Source of the DNA: Paraspadella gotoi
Taxonomy: Eukaryota; Chaetognatha
Reading direction: 5' to 3'
Assembly: GCA_051294375.1 (NCBI GenBank)
Contig: CM119270.1
Location: 13,222,741 to 13,286,740, forward strand
DNA length: 64,000 nt
Of this stretch, positions 31,111-42,932 are shown piece after piece (position 1 is the stretch's first letter; each line of letters begins with the position of its first letter). The position numbers and the translations under genes are program-made. The notes below the pieces were generated by a model. It had not been told where the DNA came from and ran no database searches. It was given only the letters and a program-made list of their open reading frames with translations.

Positions 31111-31184
31111 CATTTTTCTTTCGGCGTTAGCGTCTTTCTGGTCGCCGTCACTGGATTGGATTCGGGTTCCTTCTATCTTTTTTT

Positions 31185-31500
31185 TTCGTTCGTTTGTTCA
31201 TTAGTTCGTTCGTTGGTTCGTTCGATCGTTCGTTCGTTCGATCGTTCGTTCGTTCGTTTGGTCCTTCGTTCGTTCGTTCGGTCCGTTTCGTTGATTGCTC
31301 GTTTGTTCGTGTTGTTTGGTCCTTTGTTCGTTCGTTCGTTCGTTCATTCGTTCGTTCATTCGTTCGTTCATTCAGTCCTTTCGTTAGTTCGTTCATTCGG
31401 TCCTTCTTTCGATTGTTCGTTCGTTCGTTCATTCGTTCATTTGTTCGGTCTTTCCTTCGTTCGTATCGCCTCGTTCGTTCGTTCGTTCGTTCGTTAGTTC
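31185..31500 (+). repeat. (TTCG)n tetranucleotide array
   Basis: TTCG units with TTCA and TTCGG variants. Mirrored as CGAA at 46,262-46,650. The Phe-Val-Arg-Ser frames are repeat artefacts. Confidence 0.95.
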
Positions 31501-32094
31501 CATTGCTTAGGTCGTCTCGCTTGTTGTCGTCGTCACGTCAAAGTTTTTCTTTGGATATAATAGAATTAGACGCGGCTGCCGTAACCTTGGTTACGCGATA
31601 AGTGTAATGGATCCGCGCATTAAGGAATATTGGCTCCTTCTCTAATAATAAAAAAAATCGGTACCACGAGATCCGAACCTTTGCCACGAACTTGAGAGGA
31701 AAAAGGGGGGGGGGAGGTGAGACGTGATAAGAACAGGGAAATCTTGCGAACGAGCTGCTGCTGCTGCTGCTGCAGGAGATGTTGTTTTTGTTGTTCTAGG
31801 ATTGCTTCTTCTTGGCCACCCAAGTTTAAATACCGAACACTGGAGGAACAAGATGTCGCACGTTAAAACAAGTTTGAGCAAACAATGTCGGATCTGCCTG
31901 TAGGCGTAGACGATAATTACGCGGCGATCAGCTAATCAGATGATAAATCACGAGAATTCTTTCAATTTGTGATCCTCACTGATGATAACTGATCGTTCCA
32001 TACCATACCAAACCAGTGTCTGCGCTAATACATGCAAATCGCTTGTAAGGGATTTAACTGAAATAATTACAAATAAAGTACAAATTATTTTTCT

Positions 32095-32255
32095 AACTTG
32101 TATAACTTTTTCAACTTGCATCATTTTTTCAACTTACATCTTTTTTTCAACTCGCATCATTTTTTCAACTCGCATCATTTTTTCAACTTGCATAATTTTT
32201 TCAATTTGCATCATTTTTTTAACTTGCATTATTTTTTCAAATTGCATCATTTTTT
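32095..32255 (+). repeat. 18-bp AT-rich minisatellite, second locus
   Basis: Eight or nine units of AACTTGCATCATTTTTTC, cleaner than the array at 7,230-7,950 and clearly the same family. Mirrored at 45,480-45,640. Confidence 0.92.
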
Positions 32256-32320
32256 ACTTTAATTAATTAATTAATTAACTAATTAATTAATTAATTAACT
32301 AATTAATTAATTAATTAAAA
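32255..32320 (+). repeat. (TTAA)n array with TTAACTAA interruptions
   Basis: Self-complementary TTAA repeats, mirrored at about 45,405-45,462. They directly abut the 18-bp minisatellite. Confidence 0.9.
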
Positions 32321-34663
32321 CATTTATGAGTAAGCAAAGTGGATTATAGAGTCGGGATCTGCCGATAAGCAGACCCGACTAAAAAAATTAAACTTTTTAA
32401 TGAGTTTGTTCTTCGAGCACGAGAGTTTTTCTGAAAGCTAAGGTCCCGTTTATGTCTAATACTTATTCGAAGTATGAATACAATTTTGTATCAATATTAC
32501 ACAATAATATCAATATTTAAGCCTATAAGTGTTATTTTTCCATATCTTTCCCTTCGTTTTCCTCTTTTGCCCAAAAAGAACCAAACGGATTTTTTTCCTT
32601 TCTATTTTTAGCCCGACAATCCTCCCGATCCTCCGGCCTATCCTCCGGCCTATCCTCCGGCCTATCCTCCGGCGTATCTCGGCCCCATCCTCCTGACAGA
32701 TCCTCGAACCGTCCGTCGCGACCGCCTTGCATTTTCCCTTTAGTCGACGCTTCTCTTCCTCACATTCCCAAACCACCGTCCTTGTTGTTGTTATTGTCGT
32801 CGGCTTCTAGATGTTTTACTTTTTACCGACTTTATATTTCCTTCCGTAAACAAAAAAAAAATAAACAAAACAAACAAAAACACTAGTCGTTTTGTATGTG
32901 TCTTATAAAACGAAATAACGTTTCAGACTAAATTAACTTACTCGTCGTTTAAACTAAAAAAAAAAGTAAGTCATCCATTTGTTAAATTTCGACCTTCAAT
33001 AAAAAAAAGTCATCGGGTGATTAGAAATCGATGCTTGACGGAATTTCCGATGTCCATAAAAGTCACTCTCTCTCTCTCCGTCTCACCGTCGCAACTCTAC
33101 CCCACTCACTCTCTCTCACCCTCTCTTTCACTCTCAGCCTCTCTCACTTTTTTCTCCCTCACCATCTCGCTCTGCCTCTGCACAAAACGTTTTTTTCGCA
33201 TCTTCGATTCTTACGAACAAAAACGACGAATCGACGAAACTTTTAATTTCGATTTAGCGAACGAATTCTTCTTTCTCCAGCTTGTAACGAATTACAAAAT
33301 TGACTCGGATTTAACGGAAATAAACAAAGGAACAATCGATCTCTTCGACGTCTCTTTCCGTGCCCCCTAGAGAGAGATAGAGAGAAAAAACAAAAAAGCA
33401 ACGAATCTATTGAATAAATAGAATTAGATTTTCCCGCCTTTTTTGTCAGTAGTTCACAACAACTCACACCTTTTCTTCCTCCGCGAAGGATCCTGATTGA
33501 GACCAGCAGCGCCCATGATTCACACTTCGCACTAGAAAGAAGCTTGTGACGTAGAGAAGAATATACACGGTGTCATGTAGTGATAAAATCGATTTGTCAT
33601 TTACTGATAAAGCGATATGACATGTAGGAAAAAAAATTCAAAACGATAACGAAAGATATGTTATTTAATAAAGAAACTTGACATTAGATGAATTTACACG
33701 ACACACGAAACGTAAAGTTCGCATGACACACATTTTTTCGGCGCAACATCTTTTCACAAAAATAAAAAGAGATTTCCACTCCACAGTTTTTTTTGTTTTC
33801 CGAAATTAATTTTTTTTTTGCGGGGGATTAAAAAGCAAAAAAAAAAAAACAAAAACAAAAACAAAAACAAAAAACCAAAAAAATCCCTGTAGAATTCCGC
33901 TCTATTCGTCCATTTTTTCGAATTTATCTTCCCTTTTTTCTTCCATTTTTTCTCTTTACACACGGACTATTCCCTCTCCTTCTCGGCTTCGCTAACAAAA
34001 AAAAAAAAAAAGAAAACTTATTCAAAAAGAAACAAAATAAACAAAACGCTTTTTAAAAAAAACCAAAAAACCCGTCTCTGTGCGCGTGTTTTCTCGAGAG
34101 CTTCCAGTCAGTCACGTGTAATCCAGTGTCTTTCCGTCGCACGTCATTTTCTCTTCTTCTTTCACCGAAAAACAAAAAACAAAACGACAACCAAAAAAAA
34201 AAAAAGTTTTTTTTCTACTTTTCGTCCAATTTGATTTTTTTTCTTGACCTTACGCAACGTTAAACGTTCGTCCAGTACATTAAATGTTTAGTCGGACTGT
34301 AGAAATATAAAACTGTTTTAAAAGTAAAAAGAATAACGTCATACATTCGGAAAATATCAAGTTTGTTATTTTTTTATTGCACACAAATCTTGCGAAAAAT
34401 GATTTCATGACTTAAAATGTTTCTTGGAAAGCCCGTCGTCAATATTAGGCATATTTTCGTAAGACAAATTAAATAATCTACGCTTAAAAAAATACAAATT
34501 GCGAAGTTTAAAACAAACTTCGCGTGTGATTAGATATTTAAAATATTTGATTAATAAAACCAATAAACAAAAGTCATCATGCGCAGTGCTGGGGTGGTCT
34601 CGCGCGTTTGTAAGCCCCCACCCGCTCACCTTACGCCCGCCTCGTCCGGCAAGAACAGGAAAG

Positions 34664-34664
<1 letters not shown>

Positions 34665-34720
<56 letters not shown>
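34665..34720 (+). repeat. (GA)n tract
   Basis: Pure GA dinucleotides. The inverted copy (CT) lies at about 42,855-42,933 and is longer and interrupted. A further (GA)n tract at 35,528-35,604 pairs with 41,990-42,065. Confidence 0.95.
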
Positions 34721-34722
<2 letters not shown>

Positions 34723-34914
34723 ATAACGACCAAGTCTTAGACTATTAGCTACATTCCTTATTCAAATTTTGGTTCTTACTGGTTCTGACAAAAAAGAAGA
34801 AAAAAACCTGAATGGGGTAATAAGTCTGGCTCTTTGTGTTTTCACAAAAATACTTTATTGAAATAAATAACAATAAAAGAAATTTAAAAGTTTTGAATAT
34901 TTTTTTTATTTCAG

Positions 34915-34970
34915 ACCGCCGTCGCCAAGGGATAAGTCTCCTGGACAACTAAATCACCTTACCTCGTCAG
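34915..34970 (+). CDS. Short internal coding exon, 56 nt
   Basis: A textbook acceptor (T-rich run then TTTCAG) ends at 34,914 and a textbook donor (CAG then GTAAGT) starts at 34,971. Two of the three frames contain a stop. The remaining frame is fully open and reads PPSPRDKSPGQLNHLTSS, with two Ser-Pro sites and basic residues, like a disordered phosphorylatable linker. The 56 bases are identical in the inverted copy at 42,601-42,656, although flanking intron sequence there has indels. The product is not recognised. It is the best-supported exon in the window; partner exons could not be assigned with confidence. Confidence 0.62.
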
Positions 34971-35523
34971 GTAAGTAATTGGGAATTTTGTGATCATACT
35001 TAACAATCACGCAACGCAAACTTCATCCTCCACCACGCTTGTCATTTCACATTACTCATTCTTCAATAAAAACAATCTATGTCACTCCTTTGGTTTCATT
35101 TGGTTAAAATTTAACGAATTTTACAAAAAAAAAAAGGTTCTTGTTTGATCAATTTGAATCGAATATTCTCACGCGCAACGTACCGTCGAATTCAACACTC
35201 CAGTCATTTTTCGTATCGACAATTGACAGATATTGCTCCCGAGTTCATTATTCCTATCAAATTCACAGCTCTGGCTTACGATGGTCCATCAGGAATTAAT
35301 CACTCCGGTCAAATTCATCACTCCTATTTACCATAATCCATTACCAGATTCCGGTCTCTCTCGTTGCCAACCGGATCGTCTCGGCTTTTTTTTTTCCTTC
35401 CAGCAAAAAATAATATCAAGAGAAAAAAAAATGATTAAAGAAAAAGAAGAAAATTAGGGAAAGAGAGAGATGATAAAAAAAAAAAAATTGAGAGGGAAAA
35501 AATGAATAAAAATGAAAAGACAA

Positions 35524-35602
<79 letters not shown>

Positions 35603-35889
35603 AGAAAGATAATTTTTTTTTGTTTTAAATTAAAACAAAAAAGAGAAACAAAGTTATTTGCGACGCTATTTTATATCCGTTAGATGATAAAACACAGATT
35701 TTTACTCGACCAAATGTGACGCGCGTTAAATCCCCAGAGATTTTTTTTTCGTCGAAAATTAAGGAACCAGCGCCATAAATCTTTGGAACGGACGCCTACG
35801 CATCTGAAAGCCAGAAACTCCCGACGCCAGAAATTGAGATCTTTTCCCGAGATTCCATTACCCAATTTGTCGGACGAAGAGGCAGACGT

Positions 35890-36170
35890 CAAATAGACCG
35901 GGAAAATTGACGGAGATGGAAATTGACGGAATGAGAGGTGGACGCTGAGGTTTTGGTGGAAATAGTAGACAGAATGAGCGGTGGACGTTGAGGTTTTGGC
36001 GGAAATTGACGGAATGAGTGGTGGACGTTGAGGTTTTGGTGGAAATAGTAGACATAATGAGCGGTGGATGTTGAGGTTTTGGTGGAAATTGACGGAATGA
36101 GCGGTGGACGCTGAGGTTTTGGCGGAAATTGACGGAATGAGCGGTGGACGTTGAGGTTTTTTGTCGAATC
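35890..36170 (+). repeat. 40-bp minisatellite
   Basis: Units contain TGACGGAATGAGCGGTGGAC and GTTGAGGTTTTGG. Some units carry an AGTAGACA variant that lengthens the period to about 43-44. Degenerate units extend to about 36,455. Mirrored at about 41,000-41,640. Confidence 0.9.
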
Positions 36171-37088
36171 TGACGAAATGAGTGATTCACTTGGAGGTTT
36201 TTGTAGAATTTGATGGAACGATTAGTGGCTATATAGGTTTTTATGGAAAATGATGAAATGAGTAGTTGATGTTAAGTTTTTCATGGAAAGTGACTTGAAA
36301 ATGACTAAATGAGAATTGAACCTTGAGGTTTTGATGAAAACTATGTAGTAGGTGGAAACAAACGGAATTAGTTGTAGACGTTGAGGTTGAGATTGAGGTT
36401 TTAGTGGAAATTGACGGAATGAGGATTGGACGCTGAGGATTTTATGGAAATTGTGTTTGTTGATGGCGTCATGCTGCCCATCCTCTCCCGCTGCGCCTTT
36501 CGTTCTTAATTGAAGACAAACTTTGTGTTTATAAACATGCGCTGATTAGCATTTGGATTAAAGGGCGCTCTCGTTCTGTCATGCTGCCACTAATTATTTA
36601 CCAGTCTTGGAATATTAATTAGGCTGGAACTTTCAAGCTTTAATTTTGGGTGAAAATTCCCTGTCGTCTAATAAAAATTTTAATTTTTTTGGATTTGGGA
36701 TTGCAGCTGAAAGCAACATTAAGTTTAAACTATTGTTATGCTAAATACAGCCTAATTGCATTCTTTGAAAAGACTTTCTCTCTCTCTCTCTTCTCTCGCT
36801 CTTCTCTCTCTCTCTTCTCTCTTCTCTCTCTCTCTCTTTCCTCTCTTAAAAAATTACAACGTGCTACTTCTCTGTTTTCCCTCACTTTCTCTCTTCTTCA
36901 CAAAGGAAGCCGCCCCCCGTCTCTCTCCCTCCGTTTCTCCTCTGCTTTGTTGACGCAGAACTGGGAGTTCCAATACTTTGTTAGTTAGTCCCTCGCACCT
37001 CCGGAGAACTCTTCAGTCTTGTTACCAAACCTCATGAATTTTAACCGTCGCTTTTCCTCCTCTGGGGTCCTCTTTCTCTCTCTCTCTC

Positions 37089-37156
37089 NNNNNNNNNNNN
37101 NNNNNNNNNNNNNNNNNNNNNNNNNNNNNNNNNNNNNNNNNNNNNNNNNNNNNNNN
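37089..37156. other. 68-N gap inside a (CT)n tract
   Basis: The inverted copy near 40,205-40,300 reads through the equivalent position with interrupted GA-rich sequence and no N. Confidence 0.97.
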
Positions 37157-37213
<57 letters not shown>

Positions 37214-37323
37214 TCTCCAGCTTTCTCATTTTCTTTCCTTTTTTTAACGCAAAAGAAAAAAAAAAACTGTTCTGGTTTTATAGTCATTTAAATGAAACGC
37301 CTCGAATTCTCTTCGAGTCGTTT

Positions 37324-37357
37324 TTGTGTGTGTGTGCGCGCGCGCGTCTGTGTGTGT
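37324..37357 (+). repeat. (TG)n(CG)n(TG)n alternating purine-pyrimidine tract
   Basis: About 34 bases of TG, then CG, then TG dinucleotides; such tracts can adopt Z-DNA. The mirror copy is at about 40,003-40,030. Confidence 0.85.
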
Positions 37358-37775
37358 GAATAGATTACGCGGTCGTTTGTCCGGGTTAGTTATATTTGAT
37401 GGGGGAATCGTAAGATTTTAATGAAAATCTCCAAAAGAATTTCCTCCAAAGGGAAATTTTCTTTCTATTCTTCGTTTTTTATTTCTTTATTTCAAGTTCT
37501 GGGTTTAATGTCTTTGTCTCCTTTCTTGCCTTTAACAACAACAACTTAAACAACAACTTAAACAACAACTTAAACAACAACTTAAACGCCTCTCCGGCAT
37601 CAGCTCAATCCAATTCCATTCAAGCCGCACAAGTATATTTCTCGACCTCTTATGAATTCGTTTGTTGTCCCCGGCAGTATCTTTGTTACTCCGGCTCTTT
37701 CAGTTTTAGGCGTAAATAGCAAACAAAAGCAATTCCATACACTTTCGAGTATCGAGGTCCAATTCACCAGTCGTC

Positions 37776-38016
37776 ATGGCAACGGTCGCAGTCCCCGATT
37801 GTAAACGCCCTCTCCTCCTCCCTCGCACCCGCCCCTTCAGGCCAGGCGGGCAGCGGAGCCCCGTCTTCAGTTGCTTACTCCATGGAAGATCTGGACATCA
37901 TACAAATCGTCAACGCGACGCCTGCCGTCTTAGGCTGGAGTCAAACCTCATACAGTTTGCCTGTGGAAAGGCACCCCAGGGAAGCCCTTTCGGAATTAAA
38001 GATCACACCTTTCAAG
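37776..38016 (+). CDS. Candidate first coding exon, 80 codons plus one base
   Basis: The ATG at 37,776 opens a frame that runs to a donor, CAAG then GTTAAGT, at 38,017, leaving phase 1. The last part (RDACRLRLESNLIQF, then GKAPQGSPFGIKDHTFQ) has gene-like codon use and is identical in the inverted copy at 39,344-39,587. The two copies disagree in the first half through compensating indels. This copy reads PDCKRPLLLPRTRPFRPG, while the other reads PIVPPLLRPSHRAPSG and later SMEDLDINTNRQ, which looks more natural. An alternative is a shorter exon starting at the acceptor-like TCTTCAG near 37,870. The family is not recognised. Confidence 0.5.
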
Positions 38017-38024
38017 GTTAAGTC

Positions 38025-38115
38025 CAAGGGGGGTGGGGGGGGGGAGAGAAATCGGCGGGGTGTGGGGGGGTTGGGAATGGATTGCGGGAACGAGGTTGAA
38101 GGGGGGGGGGGGTTG
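38025..38115 (+). repeat. G-run-rich intronic stretch
   Basis: Several runs of 4-10 G follow directly after the putative donor at 38,017. Mirrored as C runs at about 39,248-39,332. Possible G-quadruplex sequence. Confidence 0.6.
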
Positions 38116-38636
38116 AGAAATAGTGAGAGTGGTAAGTATCTTGGGGTGACGGATTACATCGTGATTATCGGTTGAGTTGTGGCATTGTCTTTTACAATAA
38201 TTTTAAATTTAGGGCTTTTATCGTGAGATTGCATTAATTATCATTATTATTATTTTCTGAAATTTACTTTCTTCTTCCGAGAGTTTTCTTTCAGAACAGT
38301 CTTTCACTTTCAAATTTGTGACAAATAAAAAAAAAAGAGATTTTCTATCTCGTTATTGAAAATTCCATCTCTGCAGTTACTCCCGGCGTTGTCAAATTCC
38401 TTACGTTTTAACGGCTTCCAACTCGCTTTAAAGTATTCACCATGTATTCCGTGTAGCAATATACCGTGCAGCATTGACTCCCGCCAAAATAAAAACTCCA
38501 CCTCCGACTTTTTCGATCCTTTTCTTTCTTCTCCTCAGCAAGTCGCCTGGCGTTTGATTGCTCCGTTGATTTCTTCACTGATTTTCTTCATTTCCTCTTC
38601 GATCACGCGTGAGATGATTTCTAAGTGATGGCGGAA

Positions 38637-38638
38637 GT

Positions 38639-38699
<61 letters not shown>

Positions 38700-38705
38700 C
38701 TCTCC
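38637..38705 (+). repeat. (CT)n tract at the axis of palindrome 3
   Basis: About 69 bases of CT repeat separate the arms TGATTTCTAAGTGATGGCGG and its reverse complement. No adapter sequence like that at 10,804 is visible here. Confidence 0.95.
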
Positions 38706-39343
38706 TTCCGCCATCACTTAGAAATCATTTCTCACGCGTGATCGAAGAGGAAATGAAGAAAAATCAAGTGAAGGAAATCAACGGAGCAATCAAAACGCCA
38801 GGCGACTGCGGAGGAGGAAGAAAGAAAAAGAGCGAAAAAGTCGGGAAGGTGGAGTTTTTTATTTTGGCGGGAGTCCAATTGCTGCACGGTATATTTGCTA
38901 CACGTAATACCATGCGTGAATACTTTAAAGCGAGTTGGAAGCCGTTAAAACGTAAGGAATTTGAACAACGCCGGGCGTAACTGCAGAGATGGAATTTTCA
39001 ATAACGAGATAGAGGAATCTCTTTTTTTTTATTTTGTCACAAATTTGAATGTGAAAAGACTTGTTCTGAAAGAAAACTCTCGGAAGAAGAAAGTAAATTT
39101 CAGAAAATAATAATAATGATAATTAATGCAATCTCACGATAAAAGCCCTAAATTTAAAATTATTGTAAAAGACAATGCCACAACTCAACCGATAATCACG
39201 ATGTAATCCGTCACCCCAAGATACTTACCACTCTCACTATTTCTCAACCCCCCCCCCCCTTCAACCTCGTTCCCGCAATCCATTCCCAACCCCCCCACAC
39301 CCCGCCGATTTCTCTCCCCCCCCCCACCCCCCTTGGACTTAAC

Positions 39344-39587
39344 CTTGAAAGGTGTGATCTTTAATTCCGAAAGGGCTTCCCTGGGGTGCCTTTCCACAGG
39401 CAAACTGTATGAGGTTTGACTCCAGCCTAAGACGGCAGGCGTCGCGTTGACGATTTGTATTGATGTCCAGATCTTCCATGGATAAAGCAAACTGAAGACG
39501 GGGGCTCCCGCTGCCGCCTTGGCCTGAAGGGGCGCGGTGGGAGGGACGGAGGAGAGGGGGTACAATCGGGACTGCCGCCGTTGCCAT
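39344..39587 (-). CDS. Inverted copy of the candidate first coding exon
   Basis: Reverse-strand counterpart of 37,776-38,016, 244 bases to the same donor (GTTAAG on the minus strand). The frame is continuous from ATG through SMEDLDINTNRQRDAC to the shared C-terminal half, 81 codons plus one base. It probably represents the same genomic exon rather than a paralogue. Confidence 0.4.
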
Positions 39588-42500
39588 GACGACTGGTGAA
39601 TTGGACCTCGATACTCGAAAAGTGTATGGAATTGCTTTTTGTTTGCTATACGCCTAAAACTAGTAACAAAGATACTGCCGGGGACAACAAACGATCATAA
39701 GAGGTATTCCGAGAGAAATATACTTGTGCGGCTTGAATGAATTGGATTGAGCTGATGCCGGAGAGGCGTTTAAGTTTGTTTAAGTTGTTGTTTAAGTTGT
39801 TGTTGTTGAAGGCAAGATAAGGAGACAAAGGACATTAAAACCCAGAAACTTGAAATAAAAGAAATAAAAAAAACGAGAAAGAAAGGAAAATTTCCCTTTG
39901 GAGAAATTCTTTTGGGAGATTTTCTTAAAATCTTACGATTTCCCCATCAAATATAACTAACCCGGACAAACGGACCGTAATCTATTCACACCACCCACAG
40001 GACGCCGCGCGCGCACACACACACACACGCCACCAAAACGAATCAATGATGCAAACGACCATAGTGGAACATCATTACTTTTGGAAAAAAAAAAACGACC
40101 TCGAAGAGGAATTCGAGGCGTTTCATTTAAATGACTATAAAACCAGAACAGTTTTTTTTTTTCTTTTGCGTTAAAAAAGGAAAGAAAATTCGAGAAGCTG
40201 GAGACAGAGGAGATGAGAGAGAGAGAGAAGAGATGAGAGAGAGAGAGAGAAGAGGAAGAGAACTGAAAAGAGAGAGGAGAGAGAAAGTGGACCCCAGAGG
40301 AGGAAAAGCGACGGTTTAAAATTTCATGAGGTTTTGGGTAACAAGACTAAAAGAGTTCTCCGGAGGTGCGAGGACATAAACTAAACAAAGTATTGGAACT
40401 CCCGGTTTTGCGTCAACAAAGCATGAGGAGAAAACGGAGGGAGAGAGATGCGGAGGCTTCCTTTGTGAAGGAAGAGAGAAAGTGAGGGGAAAACAGAGAA
40501 GTAGCACCGTGTAATTTTTAAGAGAGGAAAGAGAGAAGAGAGAGAAAGAGAAGAGAGAGAGAGAGACAGAGGAGAGAGAGAGAGAGAGGGACGAGAGAGA
40601 GAGAGAGAGAGAGAGAGGAGACGAGGAGAGAGAAGAGAGAATCTTTTCAAAGAATGCAATTTAGGGCTGTATTTAGCATAACCATAGTTTAAACTTAATG
40701 TTGCTTTTCAGCTTGCAATTCCCAAATCCAAAAAAAATTTTAAAATTTTTTTATTTAGACGACGGGAATTTTCAACCCAAAATTAAAGCTTGAAAGTTTC
40801 CAGCCTAATTAAATATTCCAAGACTGTCGTAAATAATTATTGGCAGCTTGACATTATAGAGAGCGCCCTTTAATCCAAATGCTAATCAGAGCATGTTTAT
40901 AAACACAAAGTTTTGTCTTCAATAAAGAACGAAAGGCGGCAGCGGAGAGAGGCATGTGCAGATGACGCCATCAAACAAACACCCAATTTCCATAAAATCC
41001 TCAGCGTCCAAATCCCATTCGTCAATTTCCATTAAAACCTCAATCCTTCAACCTCAAACGTCTACAACTATTCCGTTTGTTTCAACCTACTACATTAGTT
41101 AGTTTTCATCAAAACCTCCAAGGTTTCAAATCTTCATTTAGTCATTTTCAAGTTTCATTCCATTGAAAAACTTAACATCAACTACTCATTTCATCATTTT
41201 CCATAAAAAAACTATATAGCCACTAATCGTTCCATCAAATTCTACAAAAACCTTCCAAGTGCAATCACTCATTTCGTCAGATTCGACAAAAAACCTCAAC
41301 GTCCACCGCTCATTCCGTCAATTTCCGCCAAACCTCAGCGCGTCCACCGCTCATTCCGTCAATTTCCACCAAAACCCTCACGCGTCCACCGCTCATTATG
41401 TCTACGTATTTCCACCAAAACCTCACGTCCACCACTTCATTCCGTCAATTTGTCCGCCAAAACTTCAAGTCCCCGCTCATTTATGTCTTACTATTTCCAC
41501 CAAAACCTCAACGGTCCACCACTCATTCCGTCAATTTCCGGCCAAAAACCTCAACGTCCACCGGCTCATTTCTGTCTACTATTTCCACCAAAAACCTCAG
41601 CGTCTCCACCTCTCATTCCGTTCAATTTCCATCTCCTGTCAATTTTTCCCGGTCTATTTGCGGTCTGCCTCTTCGGTCCACAAATTGGGGTAATGGAAAT
41701 CTCGGAAAGGATCTCAATTTTCGGACGTCGGGAAGTTCTGGCTTTTAGATGCGTAGGCGTCCGTTCAAAGATTTATGGCACTGGTTCCTTAATTTTTCGA
41801 CGAAAAAAAAAATCTCTGGGGATTTAACGCGCGGTCACATTTGGTCGAGTAAAAAAAAAAAAAAATCTGTGTTTTATCTTTCTTAACGGAATATAAAATA
41901 GAGTCGCAAATAACTTTTTTTCTCTTTTTGTTTTAAGTATTTTTTTTAATTTAAAACCCCAAAAAATTATCTTCTCATCCTTCTCTTCTCTCTCTCTCTC
42001 TCTCTCTTCTCTCTCTTCTCTCTCTTCTTCTCTCTCTCTTCCTCTCTCTCTCTCTTCTCTTCTCTCGTTTTGTCTTTTTCATTTTTATTCATTTTTTTCC
42101 CTCTCAATTTCTTTTTTTTACATCTTCTCTCTTTCCTCCATTTTCGATCTTTTCTTAATCTTTTTTTTCTCTTGATATTATTTTTTTGCTGGAAGGAAAA
42201 AAAAAAGCCGAGACGATCCTGTTGCAACGAAAGAGACCGGAATCTGGGTATGGATTATTGGGTAAATTAGGAGGTTGATGAATTTGACCGGAGTGATCAA
42301 TTCCTGACTGACCATCGTAAGCCAGAGCTGTGGAATTTGATAGGAATAATGAACTCGGGAGCCAATTATCTGTAAAATTGTCGATACGAAAAAATACTGG
42401 AGTGTTTGAATTCGACGGTACGTCGCGCGTCCGAAGTGTAATTTCAGAGAGATATGAGAATATTCGATTCAAATTTCATCAAACAAGAACCTTTTTTTTT

Positions 42501-42600
42501 TGGAAGGAATTGAGTAATGGTGAAATGACAAGCTGGTTGGGGATGAAGTTTGCGTTGCGTAATTTGTTAAGTATGATCAAAAAATTCACAATTACTTTAC

Positions 42601-42656
42601 CTGACGAGGTAAGGTGATTTAGTTGTCCAGGAGACTTATCCCTTGGCGACGGCGGT
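42601..42656 (-). CDS. Inverted copy of the 56-nt exon
   Basis: Identical to 34,915-34,970 over all 56 bases. The acceptor reads TTTCCAG. The donor reads GTAAAGT instead of GTAAGT, consistent with a homopolymer insertion. It probably duplicates the same locus. Confidence 0.45.
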
Positions 42657-42851
42657 CTGGAAATAAAAAAATATTTCAAAACTTTTAAATTTCTTTTATT
42701 GTTATTTATTTTTAAAATAAAGTATTTTGTGGAAAACACAAAGAAACCAGACTTATTACCCCATTCAGGTTTTTCTTCTTTTTTGCAGACCAGTAAGAAA
42801 CCAAAATTTGATAAGCGAATTGTAGCTCAATAGTCTAAGACTGTCGTTATT

Positions 42852-42932
<81 letters not shown>

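Larger units (their letters stand above)
29270..38636 (+). repeat. Left arm of palindrome 3
   Basis: Repeats in reverse complement at 38,706-48,792. Paired landmarks: 29,285-29,345 with 48,705-48,780, the (TTCG)n block with 46,262-46,650, the 18-bp minisatellite, the TTAA array, the 40-bp minisatellite, the 56-nt exon, and 38,607-38,636 with 38,706-38,737. The central roughly 1.2 kb is nearly identical, and similarity falls outward. This arm appears to be the cleaner copy. Confidence 0.93.

Noticed and set aside
31054-31601. Phe-Val-Arg-Ser and Glu-Arg-Thr-Asn repeat proteins
   Set aside because: Pure translation of (TTCG)n; the mirror copy shows different frames after indels.
33190-33370. 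Coding exon ending FDVSFRAP
   Set aside because: Composition is protein-like, but the inverted copy near 44,280-44,470 does not preserve the frame and no splice site was convincing.
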